Virus record (IMG/VR): IMGVR_UViG_3300034358_000044
Coordinates: 124,001-188,000 of that record
Source: a virus
DNA length: 64,000 nucleotides
Reading direction: 5' to 3' (one strand)
A program made the translations under genes and the position numbers. Below, one piece after another: positions 7,201 through 16,266 of the stretch. The notes under the pieces were generated by a model. That model saw only the letters and a list, made by a program, of their open reading frames with translations. It ran no database searches and had not been told where the DNA came from. The stretch's first letter is position 1. Every line of letters starts with the position of its first letter.

Positions 7201-10200
7201 AGCCACCACCCCCAGTGCCGTCGTTCGCCTACAACAAGTTCGTGGCCATGCTGCGTGGAGCTGGACTCAACGTCACCAAGGAAGGCACTGGAGTCCGCCT
7301 TGTTCCGATGACGAACAAGGAGATTCTCCACCAGGCAGGGAATGGTCACAACCAGATCAGCGATGCCTCCAAGACGCTGCTCTCGAAGAACTTGAAGCCT
7401 GTGCCAGGGGGGCTCTTCGACCCCTACCTCACTGGTGGTATCGGTGGTGACAAGTGGTCCTACATGAAGCTGTCGGAGCCAGTTCCAAATCCGATGTTCT
7501 GTGGGGAGAATGTGAAGCCGGGTCCAGTGCCTGTGCTTCTCGGACTGAAGATTCAAGAGCTCGATGAGGTGATGCACGGCAAGCGCACCATCGACGGGAA
7601 GACTGGTGGGCATGCTGTCGAGGCCGCCCTCAAGAAGGTGGACGTCGATAAGGAGATCACGAAGCTTCGGACGGACCTTCCTTCCCTCAAGGGTTCGACC
7701 CTGGATCGGAGCAACAAGAAGTTGAAGTACCTCCTTGCCCTCAAGGACCAAGGCCTCAAGCCGCACGAGGCCTACATGATGCACAACATCCCCATCCTCC
7801 CGCCGAAGTTCCGCCCTGCAACGGCGACCCCTTCTGGTGATGTTAGCTACGCCCCCATCAACGGTCTCTACAAGAACATCTCCCTCATCAACGATGAGCT
7901 GAAGAACTTCGACAGCAAGACGTATTCGGAGGAGCACAAGGAGCCGTTGCGGTTGCAGCTCTGGGACTCCGTGAAGGCTCTTCAAGCGGTGGGCAATTAC
8001 AAGCCGGTCTATGACATGGACCAGAAGGGAGCTCGTGCGCTCCCAGGTATTCTCGACATCATCGGCCATGGAGGCATTGAGGGGCAGCCAAAGGAGGGCT
8101 ACTTCCAGAGCAAGCTGGTGAAGCGCAAGCTCGATCTCTCCATGCGCTCGACCATCGTGCCCGAGCCCAACCTCCACATCGACGAGATGGGGGTTCCCAA
8201 GGGAGCGGCGATGGAGTCCTACAAGCCGTTCGTTGTGGCGCAGCTCCATCGATGGGGGCAGACCGCCTTGGCTGCTCAGGACGAAATCAAGAGGGACACT
8301 CCGCTGGCCACCAAGGCACTGGAGAAGGTCTTCGAGGACCGCCCCATCCTCATCAAGAGAGATCCGGCTCTCCACAAGTTCTCGGTCATGGGGTTCAGGC
8401 CTAAGCTGGTAAGTGGCAAGGCCATTCAGATCCACCCTTTGGTGTGCGGTGGGTTCAACGCCGACTTCGATGGTGACACCATGGCCGCTACCATTCCCCT
8501 CTCCAAGGCGGCCGTGGAGGAGGCCAAGAAGATGTTCCCGTCCAAGAACCTCTTCAACCCAGGAAGTGGAAGGGTGATGTACGTCCTGGACCAGGAACAA
8601 ATTCTTGGTCTCCACTATATGACTCAATGGGGGAAGCAGACCGACAAGAAGTTTGGAACGATCGATGAGGTGAAGAAGGCACTCTCGAAGCACGAGATCG
8701 AGCCCACCGACATCATCTCCCTCAAGGATGCCCAGAAGCCGACCACTGCCGGTCGCTTGATGTTCGCAGCGACTCTTCCTTCCGGCTTCTCGGAGAACAA
8801 GGACATCCTGCACAACCCCAAGCTGGACATCACCAAGAAGTTCCTGGCTGACAACATCGCCACCAATCTGGCGAAGAACCACGTCAACCACTACGCCACT
8901 GCCATCGATGGGTTGAAGGATCTGGGTAACGAGTGGTCCTACAAGCTTGGAGTCTCTTTCGGCTTGAAGGACTTCGCCGTTCTTCCTGAGCGGGATGCCA
9001 TCCTCAAGGACGCTACCAAGGATGCGGCACACGCGACCAAGACGTTGAAACCGGGGACGGAGCTCGACAAGAGGCTCATCGAAATCTACTCCAAGGCAAC
9101 GGACAAGATTGACGCTGCAGCCAAGTCCAGCCTTGGTCGAAGTGACAACCGACTTGGACGGATGGTCTTCACCGGAGCTCGTGGAAAGTCGGAACAGCTC
9201 CGCCAGATGATTGCTGCACCGATGTTGGTGCAGGATGGTCTCAATAGGACTCTCACGACTCCAGTGATGAGGTCCTTCTCGGAGGGACTGGACCTGGGTG
9301 AGTACTGGTTGACGCAGAGCGGGGCTCGTAAGGGCACTCTTCAGCGTTCATCGGGTACTAGAGATCCGGGTGCGGCCTCCAAGGAGATTCTCAACTCGAC
9401 GATGTCCACCCTCATCACTTCCAATGACTGCAAGACGACGCAGGGCATCTTGCTGGACGTGAGTCACCCCGACATCCATGACAGGTTCCTAGCAGCCCCC
9501 TACAAGCTGAAGGACGGGGTGACCGTGAGAGAGGGGACACTCCTCACTCCTGAAATCACCGGCAAGCTGCGTGATCAGAAAGTCCTGGTGCGTTCCCCGC
9601 TCAAGTGTCAACACGGAGACGGCATCTGTGCCAAGTGTTTCGGCCTGAACGAGCGTGGGGTTCCACACGATGTTGGAACCAGTATCGGTGTTCTCGCTGG
9701 TCAGTCATTGGGAGAACGTGCGACCCAGCTTTCCATGAACGCCTTCCACACAGGAGGAGTCGCTTCTGGTGCCGGTTCTGAATCAGTGGACATGTTCACA
9801 CGACTCAAGCAAATCCTGGGCATGCCGAAGAAGCTGAAGAACCAAGCTACCATCTCTCAATCCTCTGGGAAAATTACCCAAGTCTCCAAGGATGCCGCAG
9901 GCGGAGTGAACATCACCATCAATGGAATTGGCCACAAGGTAGATACTGCCCTTGTGAACCCGAAGATGGTAGTAGGTACTGAGGTGAGGAAGGGGGAGGC
10001 TCTCTCTGGAGGACACATCAACCCTCTCCATCTTCTCAGCGTCACCAAGGATATTCATGCGGTCCAGAACTACATGACCAACGAACTTGATACCCTCTAC
10101 AACAAGGAAGGTGTCCGCCGACGCAACGTGGAAGTCGTCGTCCGTGCGCTCACCAACCTCACCAAGGTGAAGGACCCAGGCCACAGCGACTTCATTCATG

Positions 10201-10493
10201 GAGATGTTGCTCCCCGCTCGGTGGTTGAAGAGTACAACCGGACGCTCTCCAAGGGGCACAGGCCCATCGAGCACGAGCCCATTCTGAAGGGCATCACGGA
10301 GATACCGTCTCAGTCTTCCAACTGGCTGGGCCGGCTCAACTTCCAGGAGCTCCATTCCACGGTGCAGCAGGCGGCGGCCATGGGATTGAAGTCGGACCTT
10401 CACGGGAGCCACCCCATCCCCGGTATGGCCAGAGGGAGTGAGTTCGGTCTTCCACCTCCTGAGTTGAAGGCCAAGAAGCCCTACGTCTACTAG
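4221..10493 (+). CDS. Single-chain RNA polymerase: fused beta and beta' subunits
   Basis: A 2090-residue protein joins bacterial-type beta and beta'. Beta signatures: GYNFEDGIVISES (about residue 643), DKMSGRHGNKG (about 790), RMNVGQLLETAA, and GQGFGQLEMYSLLGHDARH. Beta' follows directly: WSYMKLSEPVPNPMF (about 1085), a switch-2-like SMRSTIVPEP, the catalytic NADFDGD loop (about 1412), a second zinc site (Cys in SNDCK and in KCQHGDGICAKC) and the trigger loop SLGERATQLS/AFHTGG (about 1829-1847). The beta' N-terminal zinc finger (CxCGK...CxxCG) is missing between GGLFDPYLTGG and the W-S-Y-M-K segment. It lies among virion genes, so it may be a virion-packaged or late polymerase. No alpha, omega or sigma gene is seen here. 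Confidence 0.95.
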   Translation: MADTQTPEHSFEVLKTNTLKAIQSYFPYEGRKQRLVVENLRVDDHLSSDDIGSQSDAKDKEGTWGCPIKADVKLIDVATGKVIDTKKGTTLARLPKLTNRYGYIVGGNEYQVDHLFRLKSGAYTRVQDNGDLETEYNMKKGINGRGFSVKLDRLKKTFDLKLENTHVPLYPVLKSMGVSDDQLQEQWGKEIFEANKPKNDARFHSALKKFWDKTSEEGAAAPTDSAALAQHVINIFDQTAIHPDSTKITLGQSFHKVDGQALALGAMKVLGVSRGTLKPDDRDSLAFKEVASIEDFIPEKIERNAKSIKGRLRSMVENKKTISEILSPDLFNKPIREFFSKGGGVCERSDQTNPLQMLSANRKTTLMAKDFGGIKSDQTLTPEMKVVNASHFGFLDPMHTPESEKTGITLHLAANVRKVGKDLEAPVFNTHTGKEEYLKVADFHSAMAVLPDQVKWVGGKPVPISHDVKVKLPNGEIAVRPYKDAQYVMPSSKGLFNYASNMVPFLPCNNGNRVSMADKQMEQAIGLKHREEPLVQTKTDSLDPEHTFEKLVGHFTTARSPVEGKVISIKDGMIHVQGKDGKTEVHLYNHFPTNDPKGMLHSTPLVQVGDAVKKGQVLADSNYTKNGTLATGTNLRVGYVPYKGYNFEDGIVISESAAKKLTSEHLYKKNVEIDPDSDHISKDKFRAYSPVKASAMTKEQWDSIDDDGVIKPGTRVLPGQIMVAAIGKNVATKLTHSWGALGKRAIKPYKDKSLVWDEDHVGVVTKVVKESGGRGVKVYVKTEESALIGDKMSGRHGNKGIITQILPDHEMPFTTDEKGERQPLQVLLNPSGVPTRMNVGQLLETAAAKIAEKTGKPYIVNNFAGPGHDYRQQVLDDLKKHGLKDEEHVFDPNDPKRSIGSVLVGHQYMLKMVQQVEKKLTARGGGTDVQGKALAYDSDMQPTKGGERGGQGFGQLEMYSLLGHDARHNIREMATYKSDMQDANFWSMVQNGKEPPPPVPSFAYNKFVAMLRGAGLNVTKEGTGVRLVPMTNKEILHQAGNGHNQISDASKTLLSKNLKPVPGGLFDPYLTGGIGGDKWSYMKLSEPVPNPMFCGENVKPGPVPVLLGLKIQELDEVMHGKRTIDGKTGGHAVEAALKKVDVDKEITKLRTDLPSLKGSTLDRSNKKLKYLLALKDQGLKPHEAYMMHNIPILPPKFRPATATPSGDVSYAPINGLYKNISLINDELKNFDSKTYSEEHKEPLRLQLWDSVKALQAVGNYKPVYDMDQKGARALPGILDIIGHGGIEGQPKEGYFQSKLVKRKLDLSMRSTIVPEPNLHIDEMGVPKGAAMESYKPFVVAQLHRWGQTALAAQDEIKRDTPLATKALEKVFEDRPILIKRDPALHKFSVMGFRPKLVSGKAIQIHPLVCGGFNADFDGDTMAATIPLSKAAVEEAKKMFPSKNLFNPGSGRVMYVLDQEQILGLHYMTQWGKQTDKKFGTIDEVKKALSKHEIEPTDIISLKDAQKPTTAGRLMFAATLPSGFSENKDILHNPKLDITKKFLADNIATNLAKNHVNHYATAIDGLKDLGNEWSYKLGVSFGLKDFAVLPERDAILKDATKDAAHATKTLKPGTELDKRLIEIYSKATDKIDAAAKSSLGRSDNRLGRMVFTGARGKSEQLRQMIAAPMLVQDGLNRTLTTPVMRSFSEGLDLGEYWLTQSGARKGTLQRSSGTRDPGAASKEILNSTMSTLITSNDCKTTQGILLDVSHPDIHDRFLAAPYKLKDGVTVREGTLLTPEITGKLRDQKVLVRSPLKCQHGDGICAKCFGLNERGVPHDVGTSIGVLAGQSLGERATQLSMNAFHTGGVASGAGSESVDMFTRLKQILGMPKKLKNQATISQSSGKITQVSKDAAGGVNITINGIGHKVDTALVNPKMVVGTEVRKGEALSGGHINPLHLLSVTKDIHAVQNYMTNELDTLYNKEGVRRRNVEVVVRALTNLTKVKDPGHSDFIHGDVAPRSVVEEYNRTLSKGHRPIEHEPILKGITEIPSQSSNWLGRLNFQELHSTVQQAAAMGLKSDLHGSHPIPGMARGSEFGLPPPELKAKKPYVY

Positions 10494-10505
10494 TTGGAGT
10501 TCTTT

Positions 10506-11585
10506 GTGGCCCCTATCAGCTCCAAGACTCGCGCCGCATATGTCCACCAGGCGAAGATCATCGACGTCAACATCGCTAACTGGACCGTCTCCGTGGCGAC
10601 CCAGTTCGCTGACAAGCCGTTGACTGACATCCCCTTCGCGGTCCCGTACCTTCACCCCAACAACGGAGAGGGCATCTACTTCATGCCCGAGGTTGGGTCG
10701 GTCTGTTGGCTCTGTGAGCCCTCTGATGGGAACAAGCCCTTCGTGTTGGCGTGGGCTCCTCCCTCCGTAGATGGCACTGGGCAGTTCCGAGCTCATCGCC
10801 AGGATTTGAGCCCAGGAGACATCTGGCTGGGGACTCGTGACGAAAACTTCCTGATTCTTCGAAGAGGTGGGGTCGTCCAGATTGGTGGGACAGGTCTCTG
10901 TCAAAGGCTGTTCCTGCCCATCAACAACACCATCAAGGACTTCTGTGAGAACTACTCGCTCAACACCATCGGGGGCGACTTGGAGTGGGTCGTCAAGAGG
11001 GTGGAAACAGACACGACGGGAGACCGTCCTGCTCTTCTGACGTTGAGCGCCAAGGCTTTTGCGAATGACGAGCAGCCCATCGCCACTCTCAAAATCGGTT
11101 CCCACGATGGAGACAAGAAGACTATTCTATCCCTTGCGATTCATGCGTCAGGTGCGCAGGGAGCTGATACCGTCATCAGTCTCAAGATGACCAACGAAGG
11201 AAACGTCATCTGGGAAGTTGAGAAGGACGTGAGCTTGACCATCAAGGGGAAGGTGACCGTTGATGCCAAGGGCGAGGTGAAGTTCACTGCTGGCAACAAG
11301 TTCACTCTCGACGTGAAAGACAAGTTGGCCCTGAAGGCGAAGGGCATTGACGTGGACGCAGGTGGGAAGAACATCGACGTCAAGGCGGACAAGGTGACGG
11401 TCGCAGCCGAGGTCATCGTGAACAGCGGAGTCAAAGGGGTGTGGCTTGCTGATGACGCCTTCATCTCTTGGATCGCCACGCACACTCACACGTCAGCGCC
11501 TACTGGAAGTCCCACTTCTCCTGCGGTTCCTCCGTATTCTGCAGTTCCAGGGACAAGTTACGCCACGATGTTGAAGGCTAAGTGA
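10506..11585 (+). CDS. Tail spike / baseplate assembly protein V-like (gpV)
   Basis: The start at GTG 10506 is chosen because GGAG sits six bases upstream; a TTG at 10494 directly follows the polymerase stop in the same frame but lacks a ribosome site. The 359-residue product has an N-terminal OB-like part (VHQAKIIDVNIANWTVSVAT, GIYFMPEVGSVCWL), a middle linker, and a C-terminal stretch of alternating V/K/D strands (VTVDAKGEVKFTAGN) typical of the triple beta-helix of gpV/gp5 spikes. The end HTHTSAPTGSPTSP carries the H-x-H apex motif followed by a Pro-rich tail. It forms the membrane-puncturing tip of the contractile tail. Confidence 0.8.
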   Translation: MAPISSKTRAAYVHQAKIIDVNIANWTVSVATQFADKPLTDIPFAVPYLHPNNGEGIYFMPEVGSVCWLCEPSDGNKPFVLAWAPPSVDGTGQFRAHRQDLSPGDIWLGTRDENFLILRRGGVVQIGGTGLCQRLFLPINNTIKDFCENYSLNTIGGDLEWVVKRVETDTTGDRPALLTLSAKAFANDEQPIATLKIGSHDGDKKTILSLAIHASGAQGADTVISLKMTNEGNVIWEVEKDVSLTIKGKVTVDAKGEVKFTAGNKFTLDVKDKLALKAKGIDVDAGGKNIDVKADKVTVAAEVIVNSGVKGVWLADDAFISWIATHTHTSAPTGSPTSPAVPPYSAVPGTSYATMLKAK

Positions 11586-11595
11586 GGAGCATCAG

Positions 11596-14184
11596 ATGAA
11601 CCTGTACCTCGACGAACTTCCCGAGCTCGATGATGGATTCCGCAAGATGGCCGGGTTCGCCACCAGGCTCTCTGAGACCCCTGAGAACTGGCCCCAGGAG
11701 CTCACCAGCGAGCTCTACAAGCAGCTCCCCTACCTGTCGGACTACGACGTCAACGTGAACCTGGATCGCGTGGAGCCCAACCGTGGCTTCGCCTTCGGGT
11801 ACGCCGACGTGGCCAACAAGACGGAGCGGCCCGAGGTGGAGCACGAAGAGACCGGTCTGCCCCACATTCGCATCCCCATCGTGGTGATGGAGCGGGCGGC
11901 CAAGCCTTTCTCCATCTTCCTCGACGGTGAGAAGGTGATGCCTCTCACCGAGGAGCGCATCCGGGAGACTCTCTTCAACCCGGCCACCTTCGACCTCTCC
12001 ACCTCCCCTCCCAGGGACCCGAGTCTCGTCGAGGCGACCATGCCCCCTCAGCGTTCCGGTATGGGTATGGGTGGTGAGTACAAGATGGCTTCTGCTGACC
12101 TCGCCCGACTCAGCCCTGAGGAGCGTTTCGTTTACGAAGCGCAGATGGAGAAGAGGGCCTTGATCGGGGCTGATGATCTCGTCGGTGGGGCCATCGGCTA
12201 CCACTACGGAAAGAAACAGAGAAAGCGTGGGGAAGAACACACCTTCGGAGTCCCACAAGTGGCGAGCGCCTTTGTTCCAGGAGGCCTCGGCTACCAGTTT
12301 GGTCGCTACTTGGGGCACAACGACCGCGATACCGTAAAGGGGAGCGACAAGGAGAAGAAGAGTGAAGCCACCCCTGCGGAACTGGCGGCGCATGACAGGG
12401 CCGTCATCCGTCTTGGGAATGAAGATCCAGTTCACAGATTCACGAACCACCCAGCCACCGCTCCGGTGATTGGGGCTCTTGTTGGTGGTGCTGCCGGGTT
12501 TAATGAGTTCGGAAATCCCCGTGCGGCCCTCGGTATGGCCGGTGTTGGTGCAGCAAGCGCCTATGCTGGAAGCAAGCTCGGGAAGTACATCGGTACGGCA
12601 GGGGCGCGTACTGAGACGATGAGGAACCTCGCCAAGAAGCACAACCCCAAGTACGTCAAGTACCTGGCCGAAGAGATGGAGAAGAAAAGCTCTCTTCTTC
12701 TCGCCATCGCACCGACTCTTCGTGAGCGGGACGTCGAAGCCTTCGTGGACAAGGTGGCCAACGACCAGACCCTCATCGCCGGCTTCAAGCGCAGCGGCAT
12801 CTCTCCTGTGCTGGTGGAGGCCTTCGAGAACACCAAGAGGGCTTCGGCTGAGGACAGGCTCGATGCACTGGCGGACTCGGTGGAGCCCACCGTGGTGACC
12901 TTCCAGAAGCTCCCTGGTGGGGACTTCCTGGTGAAGAGCGCCAACGTCCACGCCTTCATCGAGAAGACTGCAGAGGGGGAGGTCGTCCCTGGGCAGGAGG
13001 TGGGGCAGGCCATCGGGCAGGGGCAGGCCCAGGCGATGCAGCCTGGTCAGACGGCCACGGCAGTCTCCGAGCCGGTCCCAGAGGAGGCAGTCGAACCTCA
13101 GGAGAAGTCCAACGTGAAGCCGGTGGAAGAGTTCGGTCAGTACAAGACCTTGGACTCCATGGGCAACAGCGTCATGGGACATGTCTTCCCAACTACCCTC
13201 TCCTGGGACGGCTCCTTCAGCGAGCAGCCCATCGCGCTCTTCACGAATGGTTCCGCCTACGCCATGCAGGACTCCATCCTGGGTGAGCTCGTCGGTAAGG
13301 GGACCAATCTTCCAGATGATGAGCCACGTGGGGACGGGGCCTTCTACAAGGTGGAAGGTGGAGATGCGGTAGCAACTGGACCTGTCACAATCGGATCCAG
13401 TGCAGCGGGGCCGGACGGGCTACCGCATCTCCAGGCGACGGACTCCTTCGGCAATGCTCTGCAAATCATCCAGATGGAGGGCCTCACGGAGCCCCAGCGC
13501 ATCAGCGACATCGAGATGGCCATCCCGAAGAGCTGGAAGTTCATGAGGCTCAACAACCAGACCCAGCTCCAGGGTGGTGGCGGTGAGGAACAGTCTGAGA
13601 CGACTGAGGCTGGAGGGATGAAGGAGGTGCAGGCCTCGGCCACCCTCTTCTTCAATGGCAGCTACAACATCGAGGGGCAGTGCGGACTGGAGAAGATCTC
13701 CGAGTCCCTGCGCTACGACCTCGATCCTGTGTCGGCGGAGTTCATGCTCGGCGTCCTGGGCGTGGACGGTGCCACCGCCAAGATGAAGGTGGCCGAGGCC
13801 CGCAGGTACGGCCATGTGAAGCTGGCCAACCTGAAGACCATCACCACCATGGGAGAGCGCTACACCACCTCGGTGAAGACCGCCTCGGCCCTCCTGCGAC
13901 AGATGCCCGACCTGAGGAGGAACCTCATCAAGGAGGCTGCCGCGCTTCAGGACGAAGGCACGGTTGACAACATCCTCGCGCTCAACTTCATCAACCCGGA
14001 GAACCTCTCCACCTTCATCAGCTACATCCCCAACCTGGAAGAGACTTCCGAGAAGTTGGCGGAGATGCTCCTCTACTCCTACCTCGGTATGAAGGAGATC
14101 GGCGAGGGAGCGGTGGAGCACGCCATGAAGGGACTGGAAGAGGTGCTGGTGGGTCTGAAGTCCCTGGCTCAGACCGAGGGCTGA
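11596..14184 (+). CDS. Large structural protein with internal Gly/Ala-rich cassette
   Basis: An 862-residue protein with three parts. The N-terminal 160 residues (LPYLSDYDVNVNLDRVEPNR) look like a folded domain. The middle holds EMEKRALIGADDLVGGAIGY and then a Gly/Ala-rich hydrophobic stretch (VIGALVGGAAGF ... GMAGVGAASAYAGSKLG, about residues 290-335), followed by a Gln/Gly-rich linker (about 470-500). The C-terminus is a further domain ending in a helical region. The hydrophobic cassette resembles those of small proteins at 22-41 kb. I recognise no enzyme motif. Its place between the spike and terminase suggests a virion protein; baseplate or internal core roles are both possible. Confidence 0.7.
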   Translation: MNLYLDELPELDDGFRKMAGFATRLSETPENWPQELTSELYKQLPYLSDYDVNVNLDRVEPNRGFAFGYADVANKTERPEVEHEETGLPHIRIPIVVMERAAKPFSIFLDGEKVMPLTEERIRETLFNPATFDLSTSPPRDPSLVEATMPPQRSGMGMGGEYKMASADLARLSPEERFVYEAQMEKRALIGADDLVGGAIGYHYGKKQRKRGEEHTFGVPQVASAFVPGGLGYQFGRYLGHNDRDTVKGSDKEKKSEATPAELAAHDRAVIRLGNEDPVHRFTNHPATAPVIGALVGGAAGFNEFGNPRAALGMAGVGAASAYAGSKLGKYIGTAGARTETMRNLAKKHNPKYVKYLAEEMEKKSSLLLAIAPTLRERDVEAFVDKVANDQTLIAGFKRSGISPVLVEAFENTKRASAEDRLDALADSVEPTVVTFQKLPGGDFLVKSANVHAFIEKTAEGEVVPGQEVGQAIGQGQAQAMQPGQTATAVSEPVPEEAVEPQEKSNVKPVEEFGQYKTLDSMGNSVMGHVFPTTLSWDGSFSEQPIALFTNGSAYAMQDSILGELVGKGTNLPDDEPRGDGAFYKVEGGDAVATGPVTIGSSAAGPDGLPHLQATDSFGNALQIIQMEGLTEPQRISDIEMAIPKSWKFMRLNNQTQLQGGGGEEQSETTEAGGMKEVQASATLFFNGSYNIEGQCGLEKISESLRYDLDPVSAEFMLGVLGVDGATAKMKVAEARRYGHVKLANLKTITTMGERYTTSVKTASALLRQMPDLRRNLIKEAAALQDEGTVDNILALNFINPENLSTFISYIPNLEETSEKLAEMLLYSYLGMKEIGEGAVEHAMKGLEEVLVGLKSLAQTEG

Positions 14185-14185
14185 C

Positions 14186-15043
14186 ATGCGGCATCCCGCT
14201 GAGTACTACATCCGGTCTCTCATCATTCGGGACCCTACCCTGACGGATGCCCAGATCCTCCGGGAGCTGGAGCAGAGGGGCTTCCTGGAGCCGCAGACGA
14301 CCTACCTGGGCTTCCTGCGCCAGGAACTCGCAGCAACCCCACCACCGCAGGTGTTCGACCCCTTCAACCGGCAGCATCGCCCCTCGATGCAGTACCTGAG
14401 GGACCAGCAGGTGTACGAGATGTTCTTCCCCACTCCTGGAGTGGAGGAGGCACAGAACTACCTGTCAGACCCCAACAAGAGGATGCAGGTCGAACAAGTC
14501 ATCCTCTCTCGGGTCAACATCAAGATGGTGCTTCCTAAGGTGAACAGGAAGCACGACTGGTTCCTCACTGAAGAAGGCATCATCAGCTACCGCCACTTCT
14601 TCTGGAACCTGAAGCTCCTCACCTTCGATCAATGGGGACGGTACCTGTACGAGCGCAGTGCGCTCTACGCCAGGTACATGGCGCTCCTGCAGTCGGACAC
14701 CAAGCTGGCGCTCTTCCATCTCAGGTTGGACCAGCAGATCGACTCCAAGAGGATGATTCAGAGGGCGCAGGAGATTGCCTACTTCTCCCTCGAAGAGGTG
14801 AATCAGATTCCTGGAGTGAGCTCGGACAAGATCAAGGCCATCGGCATCTTGGGCAAGGCCATCACCGACTGTCACAACGCCCTCTCCACTTCCGACATGG
14901 CGCTCTCTGGAGTTCTGAAGGAGTTCGAGAAGTTCCGCATGGAGCACCCGCTCGCCCCTCCTCCCAACATCCACACTCTCTCTCCAGGAAGCAACTACTC
15001 GGGTAGTGGAATCAACTCCGAGGAGAAGGACGGGGTCAACTGA
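14186..15043 (+). CDS. Conserved-looking structural or packaging protein, unknown
   Basis: A 285-residue protein starts MRHPAEYYIRSLIIRD one base after the previous stop, with GAGGG upstream. The first 60 residues could form a helix-turn-helix (LTDAQILRELEQRGFLEP). The rest is mostly helical with many Arg, Gln and Tyr, and the C-terminus is Pro/Ser-rich. A small-terminase role would fit a DNA-binding N-terminus next to packaging genes, but no diagnostic motif is present and I do not assign it. Confidence 0.6.
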   Translation: MRHPAEYYIRSLIIRDPTLTDAQILRELEQRGFLEPQTTYLGFLRQELAATPPPQVFDPFNRQHRPSMQYLRDQQVYEMFFPTPGVEEAQNYLSDPNKRMQVEQVILSRVNIKMVLPKVNRKHDWFLTEEGIISYRHFFWNLKLLTFDQWGRYLYERSALYARYMALLQSDTKLALFHLRLDQQIDSKRMIQRAQEIAYFSLEEVNQIPGVSSDKIKAIGILGKAITDCHNALSTSDMALSGVLKEFEKFRMEHPLAPPPNIHTLSPGSNYSGSGINSEEKDGVN

Positions 15044-15044
15044 C

Positions 15045-15728
15045 ATGCATCCTCGGACTCTGTCAGCCTTCCAGAACGAGATGCGGAAGATGGCTTACGT
15101 GTCGTCTTCCGCCAAGCTCCTTGAAGTTGATGGAGTCCCGTTGTTGGAGAAGTACCTGGATCGCCAGGCCATGGAGAAGCTGTCCAAGGCAGAGGACGAC
15201 GATGGTTTCAACTTCTTCGAGCGCCACCCCAAGAAGATTCTTGGTGGTGCAGCACTTGCTGCAGGGACGGGGCTGTACCTCCTGAGCAGACGTAAGACTC
15301 CCAAGGTTCAGCCGAAAACGGTCCTGGAAGAGGCCAAGCAGGCGACGCACCCCGTAGCAGAGTCCCTACCGACGCCTTCAGTCCCCAAGGCCAGGGTTGA
15401 GGCGGTACTTCCCAAGTCCTCTCCCAAGGCCCCAGCGAAGCCTGGGAAGCAGGTAGAGGTGATGCTTCAGGGGAAGCCCGTCAAGCTCACCACGGAACGA
15501 AGTGAGCACGATTGGGTGGCAAGGGGACCGAATGCCGATAAGCCCCGAGTTGAGGGCTATCGACGAGACTCCAAAGCCCCAGTTCCTCGCCACCCCAGGG
15601 GACGGCATTTGAATCTTCAGGATGCATCCAAGATGGAGCGCCCACTCGAAGATGAGCAGGTACTTCTGAAGAAGTTCGGAATGGCCCGGCTTGCTTCTTT
15701 GGGGGCCATGTTCTACGTAGGTTCTTGA
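15045..15728 (+). CDS. Putative internal virion protein with N-terminal F-x-N-E-M-x-K-M-A tag
   Basis: The 227-residue product starts MHPRTLSAFQNEMRKMAYVS, a variant of the tag shared by six other genes in this window. At about residue 70 comes the hydrophobic cassette GGAALAAGTGLYLLSRRK, a single membrane-like segment with a basic end. The C-terminal two thirds are basic and Pro/Lys-rich (PKSSPKAPAKPG), likely disordered. The architecture (tag, membrane-like segment, basic tail) repeats in the genes at 31-41 kb. I infer a head-packaged protein that may act on DNA or membranes. Confidence 0.6.
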   Translation: MHPRTLSAFQNEMRKMAYVSSSAKLLEVDGVPLLEKYLDRQAMEKLSKAEDDDGFNFFERHPKKILGGAALAAGTGLYLLSRRKTPKVQPKTVLEEAKQATHPVAESLPTPSVPKARVEAVLPKSSPKAPAKPGKQVEVMLQGKPVKLTTERSEHDWVARGPNADKPRVEGYRRDSKAPVPRHPRGRHLNLQDASKMERPLEDEQVLLKKFGMARLASLGAMFYVGS

Positions 15729-15737
15729 GGTAGCTCT

Positions 15738-16214
15738 ATGCCCTGGATCGAGAAGAACAGCGAGACCAACGAAGTCGCGTCCCCCAACGACATCAGGTCG
15801 AAGACTCTGGACCATGCACGTGAAGAGGGACTGCCGGTCATCACCAAGGAGGTCGAGGCCGGCACCAAGCCCTTCGACCCTATCCAGTTTCAGCCCGTGA
15901 AGAGCCCCGGCATCTACGACGCGGAGTTCGGCGTGAAGGGTGCCGACGTCATCTTCCACTTCTGGCCCTCCGGTTACCACGTCGCTCAGAGACGTGGAGT
16001 GGTGACGCCGAGGTTCAAGCAGGGGTTCGAGCTCGCCCTTCGACGCACCATGGGGGACGTGTTCGACACCAACCGTGTCTTCATCGACGAGGACAAGGAC
16101 ATGGGGGCGCTCTTCGTGAAGGCCAGTGGGTGGGGCGAGGCCCAGTTCCACCGGGACCTCTGCATCAAGGCCTGCGAGAAGCTTCACGCTGCCATGGGTG
16201 GCGAGCCGGGCTGA
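15738..16214 (+). CDS. Unknown protein, 158 residues
   Basis: It begins MPWIEKNSETNEVASPNDI after AGGTAG. It contains a hydrophobic/aromatic core (DVIFHFWPSGYHVAQRRG) and a helical part rich in charged residues, and ends KACEKLHAAMGGEPG. No domain is recognised. It is the last gene of the rightward unit that begins with the polymerase; a hairpin follows. Confidence 0.55.
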   Translation: MPWIEKNSETNEVASPNDIRSKTLDHAREEGLPVITKEVEAGTKPFDPIQFQPVKSPGIYDAEFGVKGADVIFHFWPSGYHVAQRRGVVTPRFKQGFELALRRTMGDVFDTNRVFIDEDKDMGALFVKASGWGEAQFHRDLCIKACEKLHAAMGGEPG

Positions 16215-16224
16215 GGGCTAAGAA

Positions 16225-16243
16225 ACTGGGGTACGTCCCCAGT
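16225..16243. terminator. Hairpin between convergent genes
   Basis: ACTGGGG-TACGT-CCCCAGT forms a 7-bp stem between the rightward gene ending at 16214 and the leftward gene ending at 16267. There is no clear U-tract, so termination strength is uncertain. Confidence 0.45.
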
Positions 16244-16266
16244 CCCCTACTGCTACAGCAGGCCGA

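Noticed and set aside
6747-9032. A 761-residue open frame on the minus strand inside the RNA polymerase gene
   Set aside because: It is antisense to a clearly conserved polymerase coding region; GC-rich codons suppress stops on the opposite strand. The translation (His/Val/Leu-rich) shows no domain.
10491-10508. Stop-codon readthrough from RNA polymerase into the in-frame spike gene, helped by the CUA tRNA-like element
   Set aside because: The frames are the same and separated by one TAG, but a good GGAG site precedes GTG 10506, giving the spike a normal start. TAG is used as an ordinary stop in many genes here.
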